20,390 nt of DNA, from positions 1 to 20,390 of the IMG/VR virus record IMGVR_UViG_3300044631_000894. One strand, given 5' to 3'. The stretch comes from a virus. The notes beneath the pieces are model-generated. The model saw nothing but the letters and a program-made list of their open reading frames with translations. It did no database searches and was not told the DNA's origin. Shown here one piece after another: positions 1 through 7,462 of the stretch (positions are counted from its first letter, which is position 1; each line of letters opens with the position of its first letter). Made by a program: the position numbers and the translations under genes.

Positions 1-472
1 CTTCATATGTTGATACTAATAGTTTTTCAACTTCCTTTACTGTGAAATCAGTATATGCTTTTACATTACTAGTATTACCCGCAGTACCAAATGAAGCAGT
101 ATGAATCATCATATTCGCACTATCCAAAACAACTACATTATGGCAGTTTAGTGCAATCATTGAAGCAGCACTATAACATTCACCCATGATGATACCAGTT
201 ACCTGGGCATTTGAATGTTTGATGCCCTCAATAATTGCAAGTGCGGAATTTAGATGCCCACCCTGCGAGTTGATAAAGATGTTGATACTATCATTCTCAT
301 TTGCATTGAATAGTAACGTAATTAGATCTCTGTAGTTTTGAGGTTCTCCAATATCAGTATCAAGAAATACATCGTGGCGTTTTACTTCTTGAGTTACAGT
401 TCGAATGAAATCAAACTCTCTTGAGAATAGATTAGGAATAATCTCCTCATCTTTATTTGATGTTTTGTTCAT
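1..472 (-). CDS. ClpP-like serine protease (partial, cut by left edge)
   Basis: About 157 codons are visible from the ATG at 472; the reading frame is still open at base 1, so the C-terminus is missing. The protein shows the ClpP/crotonase-type fold pattern: an INSQGG turn followed by an amphipathic helix, then GECYSAAS, which matches the ClpP nucleophile region (usually GQAAS), and MMIHTASFG, which matches the catalytic-His region (usually MIHQP). In ClpP the Ser and His form the triad with an Asp lying further on, here probably beyond the window edge. Phages use ClpP-like proteases either as head-maturation proteases or as accessory proteolytic subunits. The neighbours here are lysis and DNA genes, not capsid genes, so a prohead role is not supported by position. 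The start lies 2 bases after the stop of the upstream hydrolase gene. Confidence 0.85.
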   Translation of the reverse strand, partial: MNKTSNKDEEIIPNLFSREFDFIRTVTQEVKRHDVFLDTDIGEPQNYRDLITLLFNANENDSINIFINSQGGHLNSALAIIEGIKHSNAQVTGIIMGECYSAASMIALNCHNVVVLDSANMMIHTASFGTAGNTSNVKAYTDFTVKEVEKLLVSTYE

Positions 473-474
473 GA

Positions 475-930
475 TTACTTTCTATAAAATTTGTGATTAC
501 CAATTTCAACAGTCATCTTTTCGTGTGATGCCCATTCGGGAGATACTTCGTGGTTATGGAAGAATAATGCACCTCCTGTTATGTCTCTTATTTCACCAAA
601 GTAAATCTTCTTTGCCAATTTGTTGATCTCATTGTATGTAGTTTGGGGGATTTGGCGTATCTTACCACTACAAAACCATGAAAACTGGCACGCTCCCTTA
701 TATGATTGAGTAATGACACCACATACAGTATTGGGAAACTGGTTGCTTTTCATTCTGTTCATGGTAACGTTGCCCACTGCAATCTTGCCTTGTTTGGACT
801 CGCTGCCTGCTTCATAGTAAATGTTCATGGTCAAGCACGCAATCTCTGCATCAATGATTTGCTTGATACCCATGTGATGCAGAGGTGACACGACAAAGAG
901 TAGTGCAAGCGCCAAGAATACTTTGATCAT
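475..930 (-). CDS. SleB-type cell wall hydrolase (Hydrolase_2 family), secreted
   Basis: 151 residues. The first ~18 residues form a hydrophobic stretch after Met-Ile-Lys, consistent with a signal peptide or signal anchor. The rest matches the SleB/CwlJ (Hydrolase_2) pattern in order: CLTMNIYYEAGSES, a GKIAVGNVTMNR stretch, PNTVCGVI, CQFSWFC, TGGALFFHNHEVSPEWA and IGNHKFYR near the end. Family members are lytic transglycosylase-like peptidoglycan enzymes, and the Glu of YYEAGSES is the likely catalytic acid. Length is typical for a single-domain phage version. The start ATG overlaps the upstream exonuclease stop (ATGA). Together with the GH19 enzyme two genes upstream it gives this phage two peptidoglycan-active enzymes; with a signal sequence this one could act in the periplasm. 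Confidence 0.85.
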   Translation of the reverse strand: MIKVFLALALLFVVSPLHHMGIKQIIDAEIACLTMNIYYEAGSESKQGKIAVGNVTMNRMKSNQFPNTVCGVITQSYKGACQFSWFCSGKIRQIPQTTYNEINKLAKKIYFGEIRDITGGALFFHNHEVSPEWASHEKMTVEIGNHKFYRK

Positions 931-1577
931 AGTCCAAAGGTTTCCTTGTATTGTTTACGAAGCTGCATGAACTCCTTGATCCAGTTGTCTCGGTGCTCGA
1001 CGAAAACAAGGGGTGATTCGTCTTCCACTGCCATGAGAACAACCAGCTGGGTGATTGGCTTCTTTGTTAGCTCCTCCCACATCACAGCATAGGCGGCACA
1101 TTGCATGAAATAGGAGGGAATGTCTTCCGCACTTTTTACTCTACTAGAGGTTTTGAAGTCTATGATTGATAGGCGACCGTTCCACAATCCCACACAATCT
1201 ACTGTACCCGCTATACCCAGAAACTTGCTGTATAGAGGTGCCTCGAGTGCGTATACCTCTTCTATTCTTTCAACAAGAGGCTTGAAACTTACCCACATGT
1301 CGTAGTTGAAGATGTCTTTTGGGGGCTTCTGTGTGCCCTTTATATGCGCCTCACACAGAGCATGAATGTATGTGCCTCTATGTGCTGCTCTTGCCGCGAT
1401 TCGTTTTGCTTCTTCTTCGCCAACAGAAGCTCTCCAGTCATCCAGATCTTGATTGGGTTTGTGCGAAAGTACAGTGGTAACTGAAGGAAATTCAAGACCT
1501 TCTTCTGTTACATAAACTCTGCCAAATTTACCCGTCTTTCTTTCTAGTGTTGGAAGTTCTATTGGTTGATATATCAT
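927..1577 (-). CDS. PD-(D/E)XK exonuclease, RecB/Cas4/MGME1-like
   Basis: 216 residues from the ATG at 1577; a TTG one codon upstream is in frame but ATG is preferred because it forms a TGATG junction with the preceding gene. Visible motifs of the PD-(D/E)XK nuclease fold are: H72 and E76 in the helix reading RGTYIHALCE, D127 in GIAGTVD, D140-x-K142 in IIDFKTS, and Q159 with Y163 in MQCAAYAVM, the QxxxY motif of the RecB/Cas4 branch. These are the metal-binding and catalytic positions, all present. The sequence style (PSVTTVL near the N-terminus, then HRGT..H) resembles MGME1-like single-strand exonucleases common in phages. Likely roles are recombination, DNA repair, or processing of ends during replication, in line with the PhoH and ligase genes nearby. 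Confidence 0.82.
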   Translation of the reverse strand: MIYQPIELPTLERKTGKFGRVYVTEEGLEFPSVTTVLSHKPNQDLDDWRASVGEEEAKRIAARAAHRGTYIHALCEAHIKGTQKPPKDIFNYDMWVSFKPLVERIEEVYALEAPLYSKFLGIAGTVDCVGLWNGRLSIIDFKTSSRVKSAEDIPSYFMQCAAYAVMWEELTKKPITQLVVLMAVEDESPLVFVEHRDNWIKEFMQLRKQYKETFGL

Positions 1578-2182
1578 CAAAGGTTACTCATTGCTCGATT
1601 ATAAATTGCTTGTCGATCTTCAAGTCCATGTTGACCTCCGTTGACTATTCTCGTGGTCTTCACAACATCATCAGCATAATCATTCAACTTATTCGCGGAC
1701 CAGAACCAGCATGCTGATAGTATAGCATATTTGGGCTCCAGTAACAAGTCGGGATCATGAACAAGTCTACCATCTTCAAACAAGAATTGTGAGCAAGCAG
1801 AATAATTTCTATATCCAGTGCACTGGATTAGACCTCTACCTCTATAATTCCAACCATCTTGTGTTGCCTCGGGACCATTACCCATACGATTACCATAAAC
1901 TCTTGACGCAATTGTAACCGGCTTTCTAGCATAAGAAGCGGCTAGTTCATCCGTGGGGAAATACTTACCAAAGATCTTGCGAAGTCCGTCTTTGGAATAG
2001 TTTAGATTTTCCTCAAGAACATTGAAGTGTGCCGACTCATGTCCGGTTTGGGATAGAAAAGATGCAACCTGTTCCGTGGTTGTGATGTTGTACTGATACA
2101 GTTCAGACTCAAGCTCAAATGCCCAACGATCAGGATCCTTGCATCTTGGAAGAATAATTGAAAGATTCTCGGCAGTTACCAT
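1577..2182 (-). CDS. GH19 chitinase-like endolysin
   Basis: 201 residues from the ATG at 2182. A longer reading from a GTG at 2221 lies inside the PhoH gene; MVTAENL is where family members normally begin and it sits 1 base after the PhoH stop, so 2182 is chosen. GH19 features: QTGHESAHF with E49 as the likely catalytic acid, LEENLNYS with E57/E58 as the likely second acid, then YGNRMGNG, the WNYRGRGLIQCTG substrate-groove segment, and a C-terminal VNGG. Phage GH19 proteins cleave the glycan strand of peptidoglycan and release progeny. There is no signal peptide, so export would need a holin, which I do not see in the window. Confidence 0.88.
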   Translation of the reverse strand: MVTAENLSIILPRCKDPDRWAFELESELYQYNITTTEQVASFLSQTGHESAHFNVLEENLNYSKDGLRKIFGKYFPTDELAASYARKPVTIASRVYGNRMGNGPEATQDGWNYRGRGLIQCTGYRNYSACSQFLFEDGRLVHDPDLLLEPKYAILSACWFWSANKLNDYADDVVKTTRIVNGGQHGLEDRQAIYNRAMSNL

Positions 2183-2183
2183 A

Positions 2184-2945
2184 TCAATACCCGTTTTGTT
2201 CGCAAGCAATAATCCAGTCACGCACCAGAGAGCTTCTCACGATGTCGTTTGGTGTGAAGTAAACTTCCTGAAACGCCGACATTGATGTAGCGACCTTTCT
2301 AAAATCGTGAAAGGCGCTTGTGTCTTTGTTTGACTTGATAAGATCAGTTTGTTTGAAGTCACCACAGAAGATGATCTTGGAGCGATGACCAACACGTGAC
2401 ACAATTGTATTTATTTCGGACCAATTGCAATTCTGAATTTCATCGACAATGATGATTGAATCATCAATGGAGATACCACGAATAGCGGTTGTGCTGATAA
2501 ATCTTGCATGCCCCTGTTCTTTCAAACGATCCCACGCATCAGATCTACCAAACAGAGTACCACAAATTTCCTTGTAGGGTAGTTCGTAAATCTCTTGCTT
2601 TTCTTCTAGATTGCCCGGCAGATGACCAATCTCACGCAACTGCACAAGACTTCTCACTACTACAACCTGCTTGAACGGATTGTCCTTTGCCAAAACTTCC
2701 TCAATGGCTCTGTACATTGCAAGGAATGTCTTGCCCACACCGGGGCTACCAAAAAGCCCAATAAAATAACCCCCTCCCCGATACATCTCAAAAAACTTTG
2801 CTTGATTATCGGTTAGGGGGTCAAAGGTTCGTAGATGGTCTAGTTTGACTTTTAGTCCATTAGATACGGGTTGATGTTGATGCTTGTGATCTTCGCCTTC
2901 AATGACTTCTTCTCGTCGTTGTGCCGCGGTCTTTTTGGTTGCCAT
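2184..2945 (-). CDS. phoH: PhoH-like P-loop ATPase
   Basis: 253 residues from the ATG at 2945. The first ~35 residues are charged and probably disordered. The ATPase domain starts at FDPLTDNQAKFF (about 41-52). Walker A is GSPGVGKT (66-73), Walker B is IIIVDEIQN with D168 and E169, and GDFKQTDL (195-202) is the sensor-like motif typical of PhoH. In PhoH-family proteins this fold is related to the helicase-type P-loop of superfamily 1. PhoH is very widespread in phages, with a proposed role in RNA metabolism or phosphate stress that is not settled. The ribosome site upstream is poor (no clear AGGAG), and a 38-base gap separates it from the gene before. Confidence 0.88.
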   Translation of the reverse strand: MATKKTAAQRREEVIEGEDHKHQHQPVSNGLKVKLDHLRTFDPLTDNQAKFFEMYRGGGYFIGLFGSPGVGKTFLAMYRAIEEVLAKDNPFKQVVVVRSLVQLREIGHLPGNLEEKQEIYELPYKEICGTLFGRSDAWDRLKEQGHARFISTTAIRGISIDDSIIIVDEIQNCNWSEINTIVSRVGHRSKIIFCGDFKQTDLIKSNKDTSAFHDFRKVATSMSAFQEVYFTPNDIVRSSLVRDWIIACEQNGY

Positions 2946-2983
2946 CAGAGGTCTCGGTTAGTAAAACACTCTGTATATAGTCT

Positions 2984-3229
2984 CTATCGTATATTGTCTC
3001 TTAGTACCTTCCCGCCTGGGGCTCGCTCGGAAATCTTCTGTAGAACTTCCTTGAAGCCATTGTCGGGTTTAATACGACCCATACGAACCGGATCACCAAA
3101 ATTAGGAGTATCGACAAGAGCACGTTCAAGTCGGGGGTTTGCCTCCTTGAACGCGTCTAGCTCGGACATTCGCATTACATGTTCTTCGAACTCACCCGTA
3201 TCTAGATTGCGGAATGTATATGTGGGCAT
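2984..3229 (-). CDS. Small FmdB-like protein lacking zinc cysteines
   Basis: 81 residues. The start MPTYTFRNLDTGEFEE resembles the N-terminal beta-hairpin of FmdB-type zinc ribbons (MPTYEYRC..CG..FE), but the cysteines are absent: TFRNLDTGE stands where CxxCG would be. The rest (a helix MSELDAFKEANP, then ALVDTPNFGDPVRMG and a basic C-terminus) is like small proteins common in T4-like and marine phages. Function unknown. The start codon shares one base with the stop of the HAD gene (TAATG), so it is probably translated by reinitiation in the same operon. Confidence 0.7.
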   Translation of the reverse strand: MPTYTFRNLDTGEFEEHVMRMSELDAFKEANPRLERALVDTPNFGDPVRMGRIKPDNGFKEVLQKISERAPGGKVLRDNIR

Positions 3230-3741
3230 TACACTACCTCTGCTTTTGCGCTGTTACGGATTAGTTCAACATTCTCGATAATCTCATGCTTAATGGTGTC
3301 GAACTTTGCATCATCATATAGAACACCCAAGCCACCATGCTTGATGAATTGGGCAATCACATCACTTCTGTCATCAATCATAATTGATCGATGAGAAGAA
3401 TAGTTCTCCTTGAGACTCCATGAGTTCACAAAGTTTAGTTTTGATGCGTTGATACCGTGCATGTGAAGCCATTTGGTCTTTTGTGCAGCAACTTGCATGG
3501 CTACCTCTTTATTATAGGTACCCATAGAAGACAGGATTTGCACCTCTACCTTTAGCTCATCAAACAAAAGACTCAATAGATTCTTTGCGTTGGGTAGCAA
3601 AGGTAACTTCTCAAAAATTCTATGTACACGAACCGCATCATAGAACTTTTCTTTTGAGTCAATTTGAGGAGTAACCGCATTGTACACAGAGATGAAGTCG
3701 GCGATGACTCCATCCATGTCCAACATGATAATTGGTTTCAT
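3229..3741 (-). CDS. HAD-superfamily 5'(3')-deoxyribonucleotidase-like phosphatase
   Basis: 170 residues. HAD motif I is LDMDGV with D8 (nucleophile) and D10 (acid/base), close to the N-terminus as in the NT5C deoxyribonucleotidases. Motif II is in VQILSS (about 85-90). A KTKWL segment follows in the motif III region, and motif IV is MIDDRSDV. The short cap between motifs I and II (about 60 residues, helical) is that of the C-type cytosolic nucleotidases. Likely role: dephosphorylation of deoxynucleoside monophosphates, adjusting the phage nucleotide pool, next to a MazG-like NTP pyrophosphohydrolase. A related possibility is removal of unmodified dGMP-type products, but no residue shows base specificity. 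It overlaps the MazG gene by 4 bases (ATGA). Confidence 0.78.
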   Translation of the reverse strand: MKPIIMLDMDGVIADFISVYNAVTPQIDSKEKFYDAVRVHRIFEKLPLLPNAKNLLSLLFDELKVEVQILSSMGTYNKEVAMQVAAQKTKWLHMHGINASKLNFVNSWSLKENYSSHRSIMIDDRSDVIAQFIKHGGLGVLYDDAKFDTIKHEIIENVELIRNSAKAEVV

Positions 3742-4346
3742 TTTACGTAGTTCTTTAGATTAGGTTTGAAGAAGTTCTTACCCTTGATAACCTTACCGTT
3801 GGCATCTTTTGCCATGTACAGATTACCGTTTTCATCCTCCATGCACTTTGACATATTGGAACTCATTACCTCATTGGCAGCGGAGTCCACTTCCGCTCCC
3901 AATGCACAAGCACCACCCAGAGCAACTACCGCCAAGTCAATATCAGCATCCAATGCTTCTACTCGATGTTCATGGTCCATCTTTTCCACTAGATTGTCAA
4001 ACGTGCCTTCCTTGAACAACCTTGAATGGTATTCAAGTGCAACACGCAACTTACCTAGTTTATCGTATGGGTCGGGAATGGACTCGATCTTCTCTGCCAT
4101 TTCCTCTAGTTGTAGACCAACATAAAGGGCAACCATACGGGGGTTGAAAGTATTCTGACCTCCCGCTAGGCGGTTGAACTCAACAACCTCTTGTACAAAA
4201 TTTCGTTCTTTCTTTTTCATGGTCCAAGATCCATCCTTATTGTCAATCCATTCAATCATGTCACCAACATTCCAATTCTCTGGAAGGGCACCATCGGGAA
4301 AGACAAGATATGCCTCGTCTCCATCCCACTTTACATCAACCATCAT
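3738..4346 (-). CDS. MazG-like NTP pyrophosphohydrolase with N-terminal AbrB-like segment
   Basis: 202 residues. Two parts are visible. Residues 1-48 (WDGDEAYLVFPDG, NVGDMIEWIDNKDGSWTM) look like the small swapped-hairpin AbrB/SpoVT-like domain. Residues ~50-195 are all-alpha with the NTP-PPase metal motif: LQLEEMAEKI (E81, E82, E85) and LDADIDLAVVALG (D133, D137), followed by NEVMSSNMSKC, typical of the phosphoribosyl-ATP-pyrophosphohydrolase-like/DR2231-like branch. Members hydrolyse (d)NTPs to (d)NMPs and PPi. Two Mets begin the protein; GGAG eight bases before the first favours 4346. Overlaps the phosphoesterase stop. With the HAD nucleotidase downstream it would make a two-step dNTP to deoxynucleoside route. 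The fusion is unusual to me. Confidence 0.75.
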   Translation of the reverse strand: MMVDVKWDGDEAYLVFPDGALPENWNVGDMIEWIDNKDGSWTMKKKERNFVQEVVEFNRLAGGQNTFNPRMVALYVGLQLEEMAEKIESIPDPYDKLGKLRVALEYHSRLFKEGTFDNLVEKMDHEHRVEALDADIDLAVVALGGACALGAEVDSAANEVMSSNMSKCMEDENGNLYMAKDANGKVIKGKNFFKPNLKNYVK

Positions 4347-5200
4347 AGTTCTGTCTCCGCTAGTTCATACTCAGTTCGAAGCTCACCCGGGTAGCCTCTT
4401 GGGTTCAGTATAATTTCACACTCGCCCATAGTCAACCTTTTTGCTATATGGGTGTGCCCACAAAACCATCTCTTGATACGCGGGTTATCCATAATAAAGT
4501 TGTCAAGGTTGTTATGATAGCAACAGTTGTACTCATCACCAAGGTATACAGGATCACACATAGCCAATGAAGGAGAGTGGTGAGTAACAACCACATAGTT
4601 CATTTCATTGTGAAACGCCACGTCTTCTTCAAGCGCTTTGATAAACTCAAAGTGATCTTCTGTTGTATCGCTGGGAAGCAAGGTTCCCGAACGATACTTC
4701 ATAAACAGTCGATCATCTTCGGTCCTCGCTCTGTATGCTATTTTCCTCGCGGTGTTCTCTACGAGGAAGTAGTCATTCATTCCTTTTCTTGCAAACTGTG
4801 ACTTGATCGGATCAGAAAGATCAGTCCACATTGTACCACCAAAGAAACGAACCCCGTCAATAAAGACTCCAGTCTTTTCCAGCAGAGTAATGTTGCTGTA
4901 TTGGAAGATGAACTCACCAATTAGGTGCTTTGTGTTTGGAAAGTCGCCTTCGTAGTGTTCATGATTACCCATCACGTAGATGACATTCTTGTAATGCTTA
5001 GAAAAGCAACCAAATACATTGTCGAGCTTTCCTCGAACTCCCTTCTTCTTGTTCTTCAAAACTTCTGAGTTTAGAATGTCACCAGCAAGAATAAGCACAT
5101 CGGCTTTTGAACCATTGTATAGAATGGTGTCAGACAGACCATAGTTCTCCTTATGTCCGTGAAACTCCAGATGCAAATCCGATGCGCTTACAATTTTCAT
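4343..5200 (-). CDS. Calcineurin-like metallophosphoesterase
   Basis: 285 residues. All motifs of the two-metal phosphoesterase fold are present: D8-x-H10 (ASDLH), G40-D41 (LILAGDILN), G78-N79-H80-E81 (MGNHEHY), H207-H208 (VVVTHHSPS) and G248-H249-T250-H251 (FCGHTHIA). The final strand carries NPRGYPGE. Length and motif spacing fit a single-domain cytosolic enzyme, with a helical insert at ~135-200. Substrate unknown; phage members may act on nucleic acids, cyclic nucleotides or protein phosphates. The stop overlaps the MazG start, and the start lies 1 base after the acidic-protein stop. Confidence 0.88.
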   Translation of the reverse strand: MKIVSASDLHLEFHGHKENYGLSDTILYNGSKADVLILAGDILNSEVLKNKKKGVRGKLDNVFGCFSKHYKNVIYVMGNHEHYEGDFPNTKHLIGEFIFQYSNITLLEKTGVFIDGVRFFGGTMWTDLSDPIKSQFARKGMNDYFLVENTARKIAYRARTEDDRLFMKYRSGTLLPSDTTEDHFEFIKALEEDVAFHNEMNYVVVTHHSPSLAMCDPVYLGDEYNCCYHNNLDNFIMDNPRIKRWFCGHTHIAKRLTMGECEIILNPRGYPGELRTEYELAETEL

Positions 5201-5201
5201 A

Positions 5202-5483
5202 TCAATCCCAATCTTCGTCTTCGTCGTCTTCTTCTTCCGGATCTAGTTCAATAGTGTAGTCACCCGGATAGTCTTCATCTTCAGTGAAACCAATAGGTAC
5301 TTTACCAAAGTCATGTTCATCGTTGAATGCTCCCAAGTCACACAACAGATCAGACATTGCAACCGTCTCGTAATTTCGGTCGCCTAGTCGAACATGGTTC
5401 AACACCGATGCAACAAGATTCCATTGATCAATGCTCATTAGTAACCTAACGTTACCCTTATCAGTAATCTTTGCCTTTGCCAT
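5202..5483 (-). CDS. Unknown small protein with acidic C-terminal tail
   Basis: 93 residues. I do not recognise the family. The last 17 residues are almost all Asp and Glu, and the mid-part (VLNHVRLGDRNYETVAMSDLLCDLGAFN) is probably helical. It has a strong ribosome site, AAGGAG, seven bases before the ATG, embedded in the last codons of the ligase gene. Acidic tails of this kind in phage proteins often mark DNA mimics or partners of basic proteins, but nothing here proves that. It is transcribed between ligase and phosphoesterase. Confidence 0.75.
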   Translation of the reverse strand: MAKAKITDKGNVRLLMSIDQWNLVASVLNHVRLGDRNYETVAMSDLLCDLGAFNDEHDFGKVPIGFTEDEDYPGDYTIELDPEEEDDEDEDWD

Positions 5484-5484
5484 A

Positions 5485-6801
5485 TCAAACTCCTTTTATG
5501 CTAATCAAATTCAAACTATCTGCCTCGTTCTTGTCGATACGCACTTGGACGAATCGAGGCAGGAACAGAGACCACTTTGCGCCGTCTGTTTTGTTGACGA
5601 TGCGTTCATTGTATTGGACTTCAACAATCTTGTCAATGAAGAAGCTAAACTTCTCTGCTCTATCTTGATCCGTTAGACCAGTTCCCACATTTACCTCAAG
5701 CTCACTATCCGAGCTCTGGCACACAAGGGCACCAATCTTTCCTTTATTCTTACCAGTACCTTCTTCTACACCAACAACTCTAAGATCACAGGTTAGAATA
5801 CCTTTCATCTTCAGCTGATACTTGCTACGCTTGTTTTCCCAGAAACTTTCCTTGTCCTTTAGAATGGTTCCTTCGTTTCCATCTTTATATAGTTTCTTGA
5901 AATGATTCAATGCCTCGCGCTCGCTGTTGACCATCTTGGTCTCAACAACCGAGGCGTTATGGCGAAACTTTTCACTGTACTGTACAAGAGCTTGAAACCG
6001 ATACTCGTATACCTTGCGCCAGATACCAGCCTTCCAGTCTGCAAGGGGAACGATATCAAAGGCAACAAAGTGCAGTTGCTTTGCCTGTGCCGCGGGGATG
6101 GTTCCCTTCACTGCACGGTTCACGATGCCATTACCCTTCTTCCGTTCCATGAACTTGCCGGTGTCTTCTGTAACAAGCAACTCGCCGTCAAAGACCAGAT
6201 TGTCTGTTACATTGGCAAACCAATCAAAGTAACCATGGGTCTCGATGGGGCGCCCACTCGATGAATACACAGTAACAGTGCCGTTATTGATGACAATCTG
6301 CGCCCGTGCACCATCCAGCTTTAGTTGACTGTAGGCAGGAAACGAGATGTTTTGAATAGTCTTCTCATCATGAGGCGTAGCCTTCATTACCGGAAAGTCA
6401 AAGATAAGACCTTTCCACACAGAGTTTACTGTAGCCTCTGCGACACCACACTTGGGATCCTTGCCAAGGATACGGATTAGCACCTCTGCATTGTCCTCTG
6501 TTACATTTTCGAGAACGTAAGTAAGATGGCTAATGGCATCGTTACCTGTAATGGCACGAGTGGCAAATTGCTTCTCGAATTGATCCATACCCCAATCTAA
6601 TTGAGCTGAATCGTCACCAAGTGGATTACGGTTGGGCGTGTATACTGGAATCTTCTTGATGCCAAATGTGATCAGGGGATCAAGCGCAAGCCTGAAGAAT
6701 TCCTTCAGTAACAGATTGTCTTTGTTTGTGCGTAGAATAGCCAACTTCTCATTTCGAGAAGAAACTGCTGCCAAAGAATTGAGAATAGAAAGTACAGACA
6801 T
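5485..6801 (-). CDS. ATP-dependent DNA ligase (T4 gp30-like)
   Basis: 438 residues from the ATG at 6801; an in-frame TTG one codon earlier is rejected. The adenylation domain has KLDGARAQ with K161 as the AMP-accepting lysine (motif I), SSSGRP (motif Ia), FDGELLV with E207 (motif III), NEGTILKD with E310 (motif IV) and YQLKMKG with K331/K333 (motif V). The helical N-terminal domain (residues 1-150, e.g. LECG-like KDPKCGVAEATVNSVW) follows T4 ligase closely in layout. The C-terminal OB domain runs from ~340 to the end. It seals nicks during replication and recombination. TGATG junction with the upstream gene. Confidence 0.95.
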   Translation of the reverse strand: MSVLSILNSLAAVSSRNEKLAILRTNKDNLLLKEFFRLALDPLITFGIKKIPVYTPNRNPLGDDSAQLDWGMDQFEKQFATRAITGNDAISHLTYVLENVTEDNAEVLIRILGKDPKCGVAEATVNSVWKGLIFDFPVMKATPHDEKTIQNISFPAYSQLKLDGARAQIVINNGTVTVYSSSGRPIETHGYFDWFANVTDNLVFDGELLVTEDTGKFMERKKGNGIVNRAVKGTIPAAQAKQLHFVAFDIVPLADWKAGIWRKVYEYRFQALVQYSEKFRHNASVVETKMVNSEREALNHFKKLYKDGNEGTILKDKESFWENKRSKYQLKMKGILTCDLRVVGVEEGTGKNKGKIGALVCQSSDSELEVNVGTGLTDQDRAEKFSFFIDKIVEVQYNERIVNKTDGAKWSLFLPRFVQVRIDKNEADSLNLISIKGV

Positions 6802-7031
6802 CAAATCACCTTGCCTAAAACACCGTATATAAGTTTATCCAAATCTGCTTGATAGTCAAGACCCCTGCGACGATTCAACCAGATAGATTCTAGTAGTTCA
6901 CGCATTTCATCAGCATCAACACCTTTGGTATTATAGTCCACACCTCGAATTTCTAGTTCTTCAATGAGATCATAGTCATCAAACTCTGACAAATCAACTT
7001 CGGCTTCAACCGTTACATATCTTGTTGTCAT
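6801..7031 (-). CDS. Unknown 76-residue acidic protein
   Basis: 76 residues from the ATG at 7031. A longer frame to 7139 exists but its N-terminal part reads through the small membrane-protein gene, so the internal MTTRYVTVEAEVDLSEF start is preferred. The sequence is acidic (DLSEFDDYDLIEELEIRG), followed by a helical C-terminus with LESIWLNRRRGLDYQADLDKLIYGVLG. I do not recognise the family; the N-terminal beta strand then DDYDLIEEL recalls small phage proteins seen in other genomes. Stop overlaps the ligase start. Confidence 0.65.
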   Translation of the reverse strand: MTTRYVTVEAEVDLSEFDDYDLIEELEIRGVDYNTKGVDADEMRELLESIWLNRRRGLDYQADLDKLIYGVLGKVI

Positions 7032-7038
7032 AATTACT

Positions 7039-7194
7039 TCACGTCCTAAACTTACGCTCATACCAAGCAGATAGTGAGTCGCTGATACGGTGGCTAAACA
7101 GCATATCAATAACCATAAATGATAACGCCAAGGCTGCAACGCAGACAGAAAATGCTAAACACCCCATCACAATAAGACCAATTGTTTCATACAT
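7039..7194 (-). CDS. Small membrane protein, 51 residues
   Basis: A short gene. It has a strong ribosome site, AAGGAG, eight bases before the ATG at 7194. The protein begins MYETIGLIVMGCLAFS and has one hydrophobic segment (~5-33), followed by a short basic tail SAWYERKFRT, so a single-pass membrane protein with the tail in the cytosol by the positive-inside rule. The ATG shares one base with the DUF1737-like stop (TAATG). Function unknown; a holin or superinfection role is only a guess. Confidence 0.65.
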   Translation of the reverse strand: MYETIGLIVMGCLAFSVCVAALALSFMVIDMLFSHRISDSLSAWYERKFRT

Positions 7195-7346
7195 TATTCA
7201 TTCTCCTTAATCATAGCCTGACTGTGATTAGCGCCCGTATTGTAGTGTGTAACTCCACCTTGTGGACGCCAACCTTGCTTGATATACTCGTTGACTTTCT
7301 TTTCAAGTTCCGGTAGAGTAACTGCTCTGAGAATAATATATTCCAT
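7194..7346 (-). CDS. DUF1737-like small protein
   Basis: 50 residues from the ATG at 7346 (a second ATG at 7349 is in frame). The reading EYIILRAVTLPELEKKVNEY followed by IKQGWRPQGGV matches the pattern of DUF1737 proteins (beta strand, a helix with LEKKVNE, then GWxPxGG). These are ~50-residue proteins of unknown function seen in bacteria and phages. It overlaps the small membrane-protein gene on either side: upstream stop TGA shares bases with the ATGs. No Shine-Dalgarno is visible, so coupled translation is likely. Confidence 0.65.
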   Translation of the reverse strand: MEYIILRAVTLPELEKKVNEYIKQGWRPQGGVTHYNTGANHSQAMIKENE

Positions 7347-7462
7347 CATTTGATCTTGAACATTACAATCCAAAAAACCTTGACTAAAATAGCCAAGATC
7401 ATCACCATACCAACAACTGCAATGGTCAGTGCCAAATAACTAACGATTTCTTGTCCTAACAT
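7346..7462 (-). CDS. Very small membrane protein, 38 residues
   Basis: From the ATG at 7462 (an adjacent ATG at 7465 is also in frame). One long hydrophobic helix (residues ~6-37) with lysines at the C-terminal end (KIK). It has a ribosome site GGAG seven bases before the ATG, formed by the FGVE codons ending the preceding gene. Function unknown. Being 38 codons long, it rests mainly on the coupling, the ribosome site and the clean transmembrane pattern. Confidence 0.5.
   Translation of the reverse strand: MLGQEIVSYLALTIAVVGMVMILAILVKVFWIVMFKIK

Noticed and set aside
2946-2983. Promoter before phoH (TATACA box)
   Set aside because: There is no acceptable -35 at 16-18 bases, and the gene can be served by the upstream transcript.
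7031-7139. N-terminal extension of the 76-residue protein giving 112 residues
   Set aside because: The extension overlaps a small membrane-protein gene with a strong ribosome site; the internal ATG is a better start.
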